Assembly (NCBI GenBank): GCA_963921195.1
Contig: OY992540.1
Location: forward strand, 59,652,844 to 59,716,843
DNA from: Pegoplata infirma
Taxonomy: Eukaryota; Arthropoda; Insecta; Diptera; Anthomyiidae
DNA length: 64,000 nt
Direction: 5' to 3'
Position numbers and translations under genes: made by a program. Positions 1 to 10,524 of the stretch are shown one piece after another. Every line of letters starts with the position of its first letter. Positions within the stretch are counted from its first letter, which is position 1. Under the pieces are notes generated by a model. That model was not told the origin of the DNA. It was given only the letters and a program-made list of their open reading frames with translations, and ran no database searches.

Positions 1-120
1 AAAGAGAGCCATTAACAATAAGAGAATCATTCACAATGTATGAAAGTTAATTTTTAACTTCTATAATTTTGAGCGTTAACACTAATGTCAACTTTGTATG
101 GTAAAACACGGATAATTATG
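1..120. other. AT-rich sequence, nothing recognised
   Basis: No gene, repeat unit or motif is visible. It may be the outer part of the dispersed repeat that begins near 121, cut by the window edge. Confidence 0.4.
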
Positions 121-480
121 CCAACAAAATACGCCTCTTGTAAAAGTTTGGATTCGTTAAATACTTTTTTCATGAAAATGTGAAAATTTTGGGGGGTACT
201 TATATGAAGACATAGAGCTACGATGTTCATATGAATATGAAATAATCTTTATTAAATTTAAGTCGACACGTATTTTTTCTCTAAAGGATATTCCTGTTAG
301 TTCGTGAGATATCGAAATTTTCCCGGAGGTCCATATGGTTTCATAAGGGGACAACGAAATTTTGAAACACTGATATGGCCGAAAAGCCGAGACACCCCAA
401 CCTTAAAATCGTCTCATTTATATATATTTTAAGTTTCAGGCAAATAGGTTCATAAGGGTTGAGATACTTCCCTTGTCAGA
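121..480 (-). repeat. Dispersed repeat F, long form
   Basis: The segment matches, in reverse, the repeat at about 20,900-21,300 and the one at about 56,980-57,280. Its 300-480 part is nearly the same as 58,433-58,600, with shared strings such as GAAATTTTCCCGGAGGTCC and CCGAGACACCCCAACCTTA. The 65-codon minus-strand frame at 157-354 shares EKIRV-LNLI with frames in the other two copies. This may be a relic of coding sequence, or simply DNA similarity. A short complete relative at 58324-58600 ends in CAAGGGAA inverted repeats. The same end, ACTTCCCTTG, is present here near 471-480. Confidence 0.6.
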
Positions 481-524
481 AAAGAACACAAAAAATTCTG
501 TTTTGTACGCAAATTGCCCTGATT

Positions 525-595
525 TGCTGGTTCGATGGATGTGTTTTTCGCTTATATTGCCGGCAGCTCAGGTTCGAATCCCGGCGTAGCCGTCA
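525..595 (+). repeat. tRNA-like sequence with B box (SINE head)
   Basis: GGTTCGAATCC at about 573-583 is a perfect Pol III B box. An A-box-like TGGTTCGATGG lies upstream at about tRNA spacing. The stems do not pair well enough for a functional tRNA: the T stem has a mismatch. The sequence resembles the minus-strand tRNA-like sequence at 820-900, for example in TGGT..ATGGATGTG. I read it as the head of a tRNA-derived SINE or a tRNA pseudogene. Confidence 0.4.
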
Positions 596-599
596 AATA

Positions 600-820
600 T
601 TTTTTTTATTTTTTTTTTTGCTTTAAATTTTTTTTTTTTTAATTATTTAAACTTAAAAAAAAAAATATCAAAAAATTAGTAAATTTAGTCGATTTTATAT
701 GAAAATTTACTATTTTTTTTTTTTAAATTATTAAATTATTTAAAAAAAAACATTATTAAATAAAAAATAATACGTAATTGAATAAAAAAAAATAACAGAA
801 TAAAAAAAAAAAAAAAAAAT
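600..820. other. Poly-A/T spacer between two tRNA-like sequences
   Basis: The stretch is almost only A and T, with long A and T runs. It lies between the B-box ends of two facing tRNA-like sequences, so it could be two fused SINE tails. Short inverted ends TTGCCCTGAT (about 516) and ATCAGGGCAG (about 940) bracket the whole structure. Confidence 0.35.
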
Positions 821-905
821 TTGTCCATACCGGGATTTGAACCCCGGACCTCCAGTGTCACATGCCACGACACATCCTCTGCACCACAACAGCACCAGTT
901 AACAT
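820..905 (-). repeat. tRNA-like sequence with A and B boxes (SINE head)
   Basis: On the minus strand, TGGTGCAGAGG fits the A-box consensus and GGTTCAAATCC fits the B box, at tRNA-like spacing. A five-pair anticodon-like stem with a seven-base loop lies between them. The acceptor ends do not pair and the D arm is too short, so it is not a functional tRNA. It faces a related copy at 525-595 across an A/T tract. Confidence 0.45.
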
Positions 906-959
906 GTTCTCTTAATTTGAGTTTTGCTATATTAGAGAATATCAGGGCAGTTTTTCACC

Positions 960-1327
960 CCGTCATTTGATTTCGGGGTGAAAAATATGCATTTTTAACA
1001 TCACGGACAGGCAATATTTTGAGAAAAGAACATAATATTTTTTTAAAAGTGTGCATTTTTTTTAGAAAAGAACACAAAATATTCAAAGAATAAAAAAAAA
1101 TGTTACAAAATTGTTTGCCAGAAAAGAAAACGCCATTAGTTATGTCTCTTTTTTCAGTGTAAAGTCTTTCAAAAGTTACCGTGTTTTCTCCGGACGGACA
1201 GACAGACAAACGGACGGACATCGCTATATCGACTTAAAATCGATCGACGATCATGAATATACATATATACCTTATGGGGTCCTAGACCAATATTTCCATG
1301 TGTTACAAACGGAATGACAAACATATA
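960..1327 (-). mobile_element. DINE-1/mini-me-like element, main part
   Basis: Read on the minus strand, the element has the fly DINE core and a (GTCC/GTCT)n tract at about 1,190-1,222. Its 5' tip is displaced to 2761-2797 by two later insertions (1336-1979 and 1985-2760). The inner end is not sharply defined. The family is a non-autonomous Helentron-type element in Drosophila; that class is inferred here from the core and microsatellite. Confidence 0.65.
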
Positions 1328-1335
1328 TATTAGAC

Positions 1336-1979
1336 CATAGATGGGAATTTTTCATTACCATTGAAATTTAATTACCATTGGTTAATATCAATGGTAATGA
1401 AAAAATTTTCATTACCATTTAATGGTAATTAAATTTTTTTAATTGAAAAAATAATTACTAATTGTAATGAAATGCACCAATTGTTGAAAAACACCAATTA
1501 TAATTGGTTTCAAAACCATTGGTTTGCACATTTTTGTTTTTTTGAAAAGTTAAAAATTTAAACATCAAAGTATGTTTTTACAAAAAAAAAAATATGAAAA
1601 TGTTAAAGACAAAAAACAAAACGCAAATAAAAATTTCAAATATTGTGTTATACAAAGGCAATCAACGTGTGTTTGGTTTATAAAATGTGAAAAACTAAAA
1701 CACCATATAACAAAAAACAACAGATATTTCCAAGTATTAACGATTTTGACAATATTGTGACGACTTTTACTAATGGTAATTATTTTTTTTAATTGATGCC
1801 ATACCAATGGTAATTATTTTTTTTTTAATTTTAATTAGTAATTAAATTGATAAGTAATTTAATTGGTACAATTGATACAACCAATGGTAATGAAAAATAT
1901 TTAATTACCATTGACATCAATTAAATGGTAATTAAACCATCAATTAATTGGTCCCTTTAATTAATTAGTCCCATCTATG
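1336..1979. mobile_element. hAT-type MITE with 8-bp TSD
   Basis: The ends are CATAGATGGGA and its exact inverse TCCCATCTATG. The flanks are perfect 8-bp direct repeats, TATTAGAC, at 1328-1335 and 1980-1987. An 8-bp duplication is characteristic of hAT transposons. The interior holds many subterminal copies of TTACCATTG and its inverse and no transposase. It sits at the edge of an older foldback, because the right TSD overlaps the first bases of that element. Confidence 0.8.
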
Positions 1980-1984
1980 TATTA

Positions 1985-2760
1985 GACTGCCCAGAAAAAA
2001 ACAAAGTTGTTATTTTCTTTGGGGATACTTGCGAATTTTGTTCCTTTTTGTGGAAAAAAATTTAGGTTTTTTTTCGGATTTTTAAAATTATATCTAGAGG
2101 TTGCGAACTCGCGTTTTTAACGACTTATTTTTTTGGAGTTTTTTATTATTTTAAATTGTTAAATATGTTTAATATGATATAATATTAATAATTTCATAAA
2201 AAAAAAAAAATTAATTAAAAATTATATATCGCTCATTCCATGAGATGTCTCCCAGCATCTAATCAAATGTTCTTAAATTTATTTGAAATTTTACACACAG
2301 GTACACTATGTAGCAATTAAAATAAATTCGTTTTTAGTTTCGCGAAAATCCACGAATTCGCGAACGCGAATATATTCGCGAATTCACGGATTTTCTCGGA
2401 ACTAACAACTGATTTATTTTAATAGCTCCAAAGTGTTCATGTGTGCAAAATTTCAAATAAATTAAAGAACATTTGATTAGATGCTGGGAGACATCTCATG
2501 GAATGCGCGATATTTAATTTTTAATTTATTTTTTTTTTTGTCTGAAATTATCAATATTTTACCAAATTAATCATATTTAACAATTTAAAATAATAAAAAA
2601 CTCAAAAAAAAATAAATCGTTATAAAACGCGAGTTCGCGACCTCTAATTATTATTTTAAAAATCCCCAAAAAAAAAAAACGAAATATTTTTGCACAAAAA
2701 GGAACAAAATTCGCAGGTATCCCCCAAGAAAATAAAAACTTCGCTTTTTTCTGGGCAGTC
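1985..2760. mobile_element. Long-armed foldback element, GACTGCCCAG ends
   Basis: The ends are GACTGCCCAGAAAAAA and its inverse. The two arms run about 370 bp each and stay alignable to the centre near 2,370, for example AGATGTCTCCCAGCATCTAA in the left arm against its inverse in the right. TATTA flanks both ends, but a TA target is equally possible. It interrupts the DINE whose tip resumes at 2761. No coding sequence is visible. Confidence 0.75.
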
Positions 2761-2797
2761 TATTATATATACCCTCTATCACTAGAGTGGAAGGTAT
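2761..2797 (-). mobile_element. DINE-like element, displaced 5' tip
   Basis: TATATACCCTCTATCACTAG and the adjoining GGTATA are the inverse of the usual DINE start, which is a short hairpin of ATACCCTC and GAGGGTAT. This completes the element at 960-1327. Confidence 0.7.
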
Positions 2798-2904
2798 AAA
2801 AAGTGTTATGTAGATATTTTGTAAAGCTTTAATTTAAGTTGAAAAAATATCAAATGTGGGTCGATCTACTAGGGTCGATCTGGAAAATGAAATTATTTAT
2901 AGAC

Positions 2905-3352
2905 ATTTTTCAGAATTAAAAACGCGTTTCTGTTTTTTTTTTTTTTGTGGATGGACAAACATCTAAACTTAAAAAAAAAATTTAAAAAAAATGTCCGGAT
3001 TTTTGATAAATTGACTTTTTTAAAAAATGGAAAAATTCAGAACGGGTTCTGAAAATTTTCCAAAAAAAAAAAAATTTTAATCGATAGCCCATACAAAACT
3101 ATATAAGAATGTAAGTTTTTGGGATTGTGGTGCATTCCGTTTTAATGTGATGAATATTTAATCAAGGCAACTCGCCACAAATTTGCCAATTTTTCCAATA
3201 TTTGACCACGCCTCCTAAGCCCAGTTTTTGAAAATTTGAAGAACCAAAAACGCAATTTTCTTAATTACATATAGGGGTATTCATACAACCTATTCAGAAA
3301 ATCACTGGACACATGTTTTTTGTAGCAGGACATTTGGTGTGGAATGCCTCAT
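2905..3352 (+). repeat. Foldback family A, single arm
   Basis: The segment corresponds to the right arm of the complete elements at 12830-13774 and 41299-42381. It contains CGATAGCCCATACAAAACTA, the motif TTAATCAAGGCAACTCGCCA and the terminal GGAATGCCTC followed by ATAT. The partner arm is missing here. Confidence 0.65.
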
Positions 3353-3486
3353 ATATTTGATAGCAGTTCTTCAAATGAAAAGTTATAAATTCTTAACCAT
3401 AATGCTATTATTGTAGAAAATGCTATATAGGAAATTTTCCAAACTCTAATTTAAGCTTGATAGCGTCCTGATTAGTACCTGCGTTC
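3353..3486. other. AT-rich sequence, nothing recognised
   Basis: No repeat or coding signal is visible between the family A arm and the ACCGGT-rich element. Confidence 0.4.
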
Positions 3487-3962
3487 AGTACCGTAGTACC
3501 GGTTTTCCCGGTTCTCGTTATTACCGGTAAATGGTACCGGTTCCCCGGTTCTTGAACTATTTCCGGGAATGCCGGTATAACCGTCTCCGGTTCTTAGGTT
3601 ATTACCGGTAATCCCGGGACTACCGGCATGTACATTGTGAAAAATTTTGTATCATTAAAATAATTTCTTCCATTTTACAAAAAAAAAAAAAATACAAAAC
3701 ATGTGAAAAACACAATTTCCATTTTTTTTATGAATTAAAAAAAAAATAGTTACATGATTTTTAAACGTTTAACAAACACAACTAAATATTTTTGAAAAAC
3801 CGATTATAGAGTGTAATTTAAATATTTTATGGTATAGTATTTTTTTGTTTTTTGAGAACCGGTACCAGGATCAGAATCGGAATACCGGTATTCTCGGGAA
3901 TATATCTAGAACCGGGAAACTGGTATTCTCGGGAATACCGAAAACCAGGAAATTAGGGGCAC
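3487..3962. mobile_element. ACCGGT-rich inverted-repeat element
   Basis: Both ends carry many copies of ACCGG, GGTACC and TTCCCGG in opposite orientation, unlike the AT-rich neighbourhood. The outermost bases are TAGTACC on the left and GGCACTA on the right. Flanking octamers GTCCTGAT and GTCCAGCT agree at 6 of 8, so a hAT-like 8-bp TSD is possible but not secure. Confidence 0.45.
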
Positions 3963-4204
3963 TAGTCCAGCTTGAGCGAATATTAAATGAGATGCGAGGG
4001 TTGCACTGGTAAATGAAATTGTTTGTAGATATTTTTTTTCTAGTTCAAACCCTAAAAATTTAAAAAATGATCCAGTTATTTTGATTCTGTTATTACCAAG
4101 TTTTTCCAACAACCCAAACAAAAAATTTAACTTTTTAAATACAGTTAACCACCAATTTTTAGTAAACAAAGAAAAATTTTAATTCTTCTTATAACTCGTT
4201 ACTT
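3963..4204. other. AT-rich sequence, nothing recognised
   Basis: An 87-codon minus-strand open frame at 3906-4169 runs across the border of the preceding element and shows no known domain. I do not treat it as a gene. Confidence 0.4.
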
Positions 4205-4206
4205 TA

Positions 4207-5079
4207 CACTCAAAATAATACATTAGTGGATTTACTAATTTTTTTTTTTGCTAATGCTAGTAAGATAACTTTTAGCTAATTTTTAGTTGAGATTAGCATG
4301 TTAGCAAAAATATCTTGTAAACTTCATTTAGCGCGTTAGCAATTTTAAACAAAATTTAAACAAATTTTTTTTTGCTAAATTTAAAATTGAGTTGACCAAA
4401 TTTTTACAAGCTTTTTTGCTAATATTAGCAAATATAAATTTTTTATATTTTCAGAAAACTTAAAATGGCGCTATCTCGGAAACTAAGCCAGATAGATGGA
4501 GGCCATTTTTGGTTCTCGGGCTCTCCATAGTATCGCCGGTCCTCTTCACATGTGTTGACCCTAATGGGTCCTAACTTTGGATCCAAAAAAGTTAGAATTC
4601 CCGAAATTTTCAAATGCTCATGTCTCGGAAAATATTGCCGACACAACAAAAAATCCAAAAGCATTTTTGTAGCTCTCAACACGTAGATCAAGACCGCAAA
4701 ATGATCAAAAGCTCTCCGAGTAATATTTTTGAAGTTATCGAGTTTTGTAATTCTCAAAACCCCGGTGGTCCCCTAAAATCACGTATCTCAAAAACTAAGC
4801 AAGGTAGAGCGAGACGGACACAATTTTTGGATCAAAAACTATGACGATTTTAAAGGAACCCTATTAAATCTAGGCCCATCGGGGTCTGGACCTATCGAGT
4901 CCGAACCCAATGGGGCCCTCAAGTGTGTATGAACTAAGTTGAAATAAAAAAAAATTCAGTTAACTAAATTTTGGCAAAACATTTTTGCTAACTTTACCAA
5001 AAAAATTGTGGGTTAAAATCAGCAAATTTTCTTGTAGGTTTACAAGCTTTTTTGCTAACATTACATTTTTTTTTTAGTG
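4207..5079. mobile_element. TA-flanked MITE, CACTCAAAA/TTTTAGTG ends
   Basis: The ends CACTCAAAA and TTTTAGTG are flanked by TA at 4205-4206 and 5080-5081, as expected for Tc1/mariner-type target sites. The outer parts are rich in GCTAA and TTAGC. A more GC-rich core at about 4,440-4,920 has two direct repeats beginning ATCTCGGAAACTAAGC and ATCTCAAAAACTAAGC. A similar element with the same end motif lies at 27046-27275. Confidence 0.55.
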
Positions 5080-5124
5080 TACACTTAGGTGTACTAAAAT
5101 TAATAAACAGTATAATATTTTCTT

Positions 5125-5655
5125 TTAGTTGAGATGTTTGCCTATCCACTCAAAATAATTCAGATGCGTATTTTTTAATTTTTTTTTTTTCGAGAAAATC
5201 GCATTTGAATATCAAATTTCATAAAAATGTTGTAATTTGCTTTTAAATTCTTGTCTCAACATAGCGTATGAGTATTATTTATAAAAATATTTGTTACTCA
5301 TCCGCTAAAAAGGAAAAAAGGCCGGATTTTTGATAAATTCACTATTTTTTAAATGAGAAATTTCAGATCGGGTTCTGTAAATTTTTCAAAATAAAAATTT
5401 GTTATCGATACCCCATAAAAAGTATATAAAAATGCTAATTTTTGATATTATGCTGCATTCCGTTTTAATTTAATAAATATTTAATCAAGGCAACTGGCAC
5501 AAATTTGACCATTTTTTCAATATTTATTCACACCTCTTAAGCCCAGGTATTGAAAAACCACAAACGCAATTGTCTTAGTTCCATATGGGGCTACCAATAC
5601 AAAATATTTAGAAATTTATGGGACACATGCTTTTTCGCTGGATGTTTGGTCATAT
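5125..5655 (+). repeat. Foldback family A, diverged arm
   Basis: Shares GGCCGGATTTTTGATAAATT, ATCAAGGCAACT and TTTTTCGAGAAAATCGCATT with the complete family A elements. It is degraded, and its terminal GGAATGCC is not preserved. Confidence 0.55.
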
Positions 5656-5744
5656 ACAATTTTTAACTGGACCATCAATACAAGATATTTATTTTTAAAC
5701 ACTCTTAAAGCTGTGAAAAAAATTGGTTTGCTACGCCCTTCCAA

Positions 5745-6215
5745 AGATAAAATGTCTCAGAATCTGAGGCTTTTTCTATATAAAAAATGTCTCACAATCT
5801 GAGGCTTTTTCTACAGGAAAAATTTCTCGGAATCTGAGACTTTTTCTATAGGAAAAATGTTTTAGAATCTGAGACTTTTTTTATAGGAAAAATATCCTAT
5901 TATCTAAGACTTTTTCTGTGGGAAATATATCCCAGAATGTGAGATAATTTCTATAACAAAAATGTCTCAGAATCGATATTTTTTCTATAACAAAAATGTC
6001 TCATAATCCGAGACTTTTTCTATAGAAATAGTGTTTCAGAATCTAACACTTTTTCTTTATGAAAAATGTCTCAGAATCTGACACTTTTTCTATAGGAAAA
6101 ATATATCAGAATATAATCTGAGACTTTTTTTGTAGGAAAAATGTGGCAGAATTTGAGACTTTAAGGAAAACTGTCTCCAAATCTGAAATTTTTCTTAAAG
6201 GAAAATGACGCAGAA
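5745..6215 (+). repeat. CTCAGA minisatellite, first locus
   Basis: About thirteen degenerate units of 34-38 bp are visible. Each holds GTCTCAGAATCTGAGAC and TTTTTCTATAGGAAAAA, both near-palindromes. Units also occur at 32.66-33.73 kb and 57.49-58.84 kb. Confidence 0.75.
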
Positions 6216-6300
6216 TCAGATAAATAATGCATTGGGGAGCTATTAGCCATTGTAAACTCATTTTGACCAAATTTGAGTTGGCGTATTTTGAACATATGTA

Positions 6301-6470
6301 TGTAAAACGGTTGAGTTTTTCGCAACTTATTCAACATTCACATACCGACACGAAATATGCAGCACCCTGTATTAGTGCTAAATATATATGTAAAACGGTT
6401 GATTTTTTCGCAACTTATTTAACATTCACATGCCGACACGAAATATACAGCACCCTTTATTAGTACTAGT
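6301..6470 (+). repeat. 88-bp tandem duplication
   Basis: Two adjacent copies begin TGTAAAACGGTTGA at 6301 and 6389. They share TTCGCAACTTATT, CCGACACGAAATAT and GCAGCACCCT/ACAGCACCCT. An open frame of 78 codons crosses both and I attribute it to chance. Confidence 0.75.
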
Positions 6471-6479
6471 GTAAATGAT

Positions 6480-8100
6480 AATACTGGTAGGAAGTTTTTT
6501 ATACTTGGCTAGCTGAGTGAAAACAAAAATTTCAAATATCTCGAAAATACTAGAAAGTACTAATTTTTAAGAGACAGCTACTTCACTATTCAAAAAATCA
6601 TTTATCATCCCCATTACTACTAGTATTACCACTCTCTACATTTGTGTCTCTCTTTTCCGATGGCAAACGCAGATTTTTTTTGTTTTTCATTTCCTTACTT
6701 TCATTTTGTCTTTTTCTTTTCGTGATAACTTGACAGGTCGTTGTATCCCCAACACAGCTGATTTTAATTGTTTGAACTCACACACACAGACATTCACTTA
6801 ATCAAAAAACGCACACATACTCTTTTAACCAAATATACTGAATCAGCCAGCTATCCCCCCATTAAAAAGTGTTTTTTTTGTTTTGCGTGTGTGTTGGTTA
6901 AATAACAAAAATTTAATTTTCACTTTTAGTACATATGCATGGGTGGTTGTGTGTGTGTGTGTGTTTAAGTAATTGTTTGTCTATTTTCTTTTGTATTCTT
7001 TTTATGGACTGACTTGACTATATGTGTGTGTGTTTATTTGTTTATTTTTATGTTTTGTTTACGTTCATGTGTATGTTTGTTTGTTTGTATGTCTCATATG
7101 TTAAATGTTTATCTTTCGTTTTTTTTTTAGTTTGTTTATCTTTATAGTTCAAGTGTTACTGAAGAATCTATTCCATTCTATTGTTTTTCTTTTTTTTTAA
7201 AAAAGACGAATTAAGGAAAGAAAATTCTTAAATATACGTTTAGTTGTTTATATTTCATACACCACAAAAAATGTATTTTTGAAATCAATACAAAAGATTC
7301 AAAATTCATTGACCTGTTCGCATTCATAAAATTCATTGTAAAATTCTTAAAACATTTTCATTCATATACAAATACTGAAAAATACTAAAATGTGTTAAAA
7401 GAATGTACTTCAGACACTGCAATGTCTAGATTTTAAGTGGTTTTATGAGGATTTTAAAAATGTAATTTTTGTTTGGTCAAATTATATACAGAAATCCGAA
7501 ACATTGTCCCAACAGAATTTGTTGCCCATTGAATAAATCTGGTCCATTTGTTAAGTTTTTGGTCTGTGAAAACGGAAATTTGGCTTTGAAAATTTAACAA
7601 GCTCAACAAACCGAAGGTTTTTGGCTTCGCACATTGGGTTGAATGAAAGGCATAGTGATGGCAGAAAAAAAAATCCTGGGACGCGATACTTTTTTTCTAG
7701 TAGGTGTTGTCGGGTACAACAAAACTCTGTACTTAAAATTTGCGAAACACCTCCAAAATATTGAGTTACGGGTAAAAAAACCGCGGTTTCGTACTTTTTA
7801 CACTTATAAGCCAGTAATTTTGTTGAATATCAACCGATTTTATTTCTCGACTGTTTAAAAAAGAAGACACTAAGGCAAAATCAATTTCAAAAAATCTCTA
7901 TTATTCAACATATGAGATGTTCTTACACATTTTTTTATTTATGAACCGTACCATTTATGATTTTATTAAAAAAAAATTGTTATTTGTGAGTAAAACCCAT
8001 TTTTGGGTTTTAAATCGGTTAAAAATTTAAGGTAGTTTTTAAACTTTAAGTTAAAACAAAAGGAATAAATGCTTACACAATGTTTTTATACGTTCTAACC
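6480..8100. other. Mostly single-copy-looking AT-rich DNA
   Basis: There are (TG)n tracts at about 6,946-6,966 and 7,020-7,034 and T-rich runs. I see no open frame with recognisable protein features and no element ends. It could be intron or intergenic DNA. Confidence 0.4.
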
Positions 8101-8104
8101 ACAG

Positions 8105-8290
8105 TATTGATTACACTCACTTTGTCATTTCGTGTGAAACACATCGAAATGTCGGTCTTGAATCCCATAAAGTATAGAAAGTTTTAAACAGTGATCGATT
8201 CCAAGACACTGTAGCGATGTCCGACTGCATGTCCGTTTGCAGAAGACACGATAATTTAATGGAATGTAAAGTTTTGTATAAATGACAATG
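8105..8290 (+). mobile_element. DINE-like fragment, core region
   Basis: Starts near CACTTTGTCATTTCGTGTG and runs through ACACATCGAAATGTCGGTCT and a decayed (GTCC)n tract. It has no 3' end. The adjoining 8,300-8,460 is unusually GC-rich and ends in 18 consecutive G at 8444-8461. Confidence 0.55.
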
Positions 8291-8461
8291 TGGCTCAAAA
8301 GAAAAATGTTTGGCGAACACTGTTTCACCAAACTGTTGTGGGGAAGGGAACTCGGCGGCGCGGATGTATGGCATGCCTGGTACACCTTTCCCTCGCGATC
8401 AATGAAAATAAAATAAACTACTGCGAAATTTCCTTACTTTAGAGGGGGGGGGGGGGGGGGG

Positions 8462-8745
8462 AGAAGCTGGCAGGTTTCTGTCGTGTGACACCTTCCGCTA
8501 GCGAATAATGTTTTGAAACTAATATATTATGATATTTACGCTTAAACAATAAAACTTTTTCAAGCTTTTTTGTTTTTGGTTTTACTATGCCCCAGAAAGG
8601 GGAGCAGGCTAAAAAAAAGTGGCATTGTTTAATCCCCTTGGTTCAACAGCAGTTCGATGAACATCATTTGGCATAAAATTGATTCATTTGTTGAACAAAA
8701 ACCAAAAATTTAAAAAAATTCATGTTTTTCTGGGGTTGCGTTACT
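8462..8745. other. Sequence with no recognised feature
   Basis: Follows the G run. No repeat or coding motif is visible. Confidence 0.35.
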
Positions 8746-8749
8746 TCCA

Positions 8750-9000
8750 CAAGGGGAAGCTTTTTCCCTTGGTCCAATTTGCCCATTTACGAACTTCACT
8801 GGCCTATACCATAACCATATGATACATATTCGTGCCAAACTTCAGAAGTCTAGCTTTTTTTTATTTTGGACAGTTTCGTGTTTTCCACAGACGGACAAAC
8901 GGACGGTCTCCTTGTATAACTCATCAAAATATCGATCCTAGATCCCATAATATATATTATTTATCCATTTTCGATTCTAAGACGTTCTAAAAATGTCTGT
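8750..9000. mobile_element. Rearranged DINE-like fragments
   Basis: 8,750-8,915 is a DINE interior in reverse, matching 62,745-62,850, and ends in a (GGAC)n tract. It is joined directly to a DINE core in forward orientation at about 8,925-9,000. The join shows rearrangement or a second insertion. Confidence 0.5.
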
Positions 9001-9440
9001 CCGACTATCAAAATTTTATTTTGAATAATTTTTTAATATTTATTAGTTATTTTAGTTTAGAGTTAAATTGTTTTGGATAACAAAATTGTTTGTGCAAATG
9101 AAAATCTCTGAAATGCAAACTGGAATTTCTAAAATATAAATGGAAATTTCTGAAATATAATTGGACATTCTGATTTATTTTTAATAAACAATAAAAATTG
9201 TTTTATTCGACCCTTAAAATATTATATTTTTGAGTAGGTTTATTCTAGCTCGAGGTCATTATTTCCTACTAATTAAAACTATGATATTCTCATAGAATAA
9301 TTGTCAAGGGAACAAGTTTTTCTGTTTTTTAAAATTTCTTGTGCTGGTCATTTTTGCAAGACTTAGTCAACACGTGTTTCGGAATAAACCCTTTCAAAAT
9401 ATAATATTTTAAAGGTCAAATAAAACCCATTTAATTGTCC
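9001..9440. other. AT-rich sequence, nothing recognised
   Basis: Short GAAATTTCT/AAATATAA repetitions occur at 9,100-9,170. No gene or element end is visible. Confidence 0.35.
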
Positions 9441-9444
9441 GACT

Positions 9445-9570
9445 TTGCCCATTTTTGTACTTACACAGGCTATTACCATAAGACATATTTGTGCCAAACC
9501 TTAAGAACCTGGCTCCATTTATGGATTGTCTTAGAATCTATTATGGATCAATAATATGTATTCTTTATGG
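9445..9570 (-). mobile_element. DINE-like element, left part
   Basis: Resembles the interior and core of the DINE variant at 62541-63258, in reverse. It is interrupted at 9570 and resumes at 10313 with CTTTATGGTGTCTCCGATCG. Confidence 0.6.
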
Positions 9571-10312
9571 TAGGGTTGCCATTCGTATTTTTTCCCGGGA
9601 CACCGTCCTCTTTTTTAGGGCGTCCGGGGCAGTCCTACTTTTTACACTTTCCCCATAAAGTTTTTTTTATTGCTTTTAAGCTTTTGAATTATTGGCATCG
9701 CTGTATTTTCGATTATCAGCAGTTATGAAATGATTCCTTTCGAATTTTCCAAAACTCAGAAATATTTCAGAAATATCCAATTGTATTTCAAAAACTTGCA
9801 TTTATATTTTAAAATTTTCTAAATGCTTTTCAGAAAATTTCAATTCAGTATATTTCAAAAATGTTCATTTGTATTTACAAATGAAATTTCTTTTTAAATA
9901 AAAACGAAGAAATCTGAATTTATATAAATTCAAAAGTAATTTGCTTAAAATCATTTAGAAAATTTTGAAATGAAAATGGAAATTTTTACAAATAAAAAAT
10001 TCTGTTATACAATTGAAAATTTTTTAATTATATTAAGAAATTTTTTAAATACAATTGGAAATTTTTTAATTATATATAAATATTTCTAAAATTTTATTGA
10101 AAATTTCTGATACATAATTGAAATACGGATTTCTTTTTTATTGAATATAAAAATTGTTTTCTTAATAAAAATGCATTTTTTTGCATATTGTATCGCGTTG
10201 TTGACTTTTTTTAAATTATTTTATTAAAAAATTGTCCTCCTTTTTGGGACAAATGTCCTCCTTTTTTTAAGGTTGACGTCCTCTTTTACTCAAAATGGAA
10301 ATGGCAATCCTA
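9571..10312. mobile_element. hAT-type non-autonomous element with 8-bp TSD
   Basis: The ends are TAGGGTTGCCATT and AATGGCAATCCTA, inverse to each other with one mismatch. The flanks are perfect 8-bp repeats CTTTATGG at 9563-9570 and 10313-10320. Both features fit the hAT superfamily. The interior has subterminal GTCCTCCTTTTT motifs and AAATTTCTAAAT-like repeats but no transposase. Its insertion in a DINE fixes the boundaries independently. Confidence 0.85.
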
Positions 10313-10370
10313 CTTTATGGTGTCTCCGATCGATATTTCGATGAGTTACAAACGGAATGACAAAGTGAAT
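10313..10370 (-). mobile_element. DINE-like element, right part
   Basis: Continues the reversed DINE core with GATCGATATTTCGATGAGTT and ACAAACGGAATGACAAA. The expected terminal hairpin is not visible. Confidence 0.6.
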
Positions 10371-10524
10371 ATATTTTTTATAGCCAGTGCTTTACCAGTA
10401 CATTTGTTTTGAGTAGCCAATGTTCTGTCAGTATATTTTTTTTGTACCGTTGGCAATTTCTATCAGGGTAGCTCTATATTCTCCGAGTTATTCAGAGTCA
10501 AAGAAACGTTTTCTGATTTTATAA

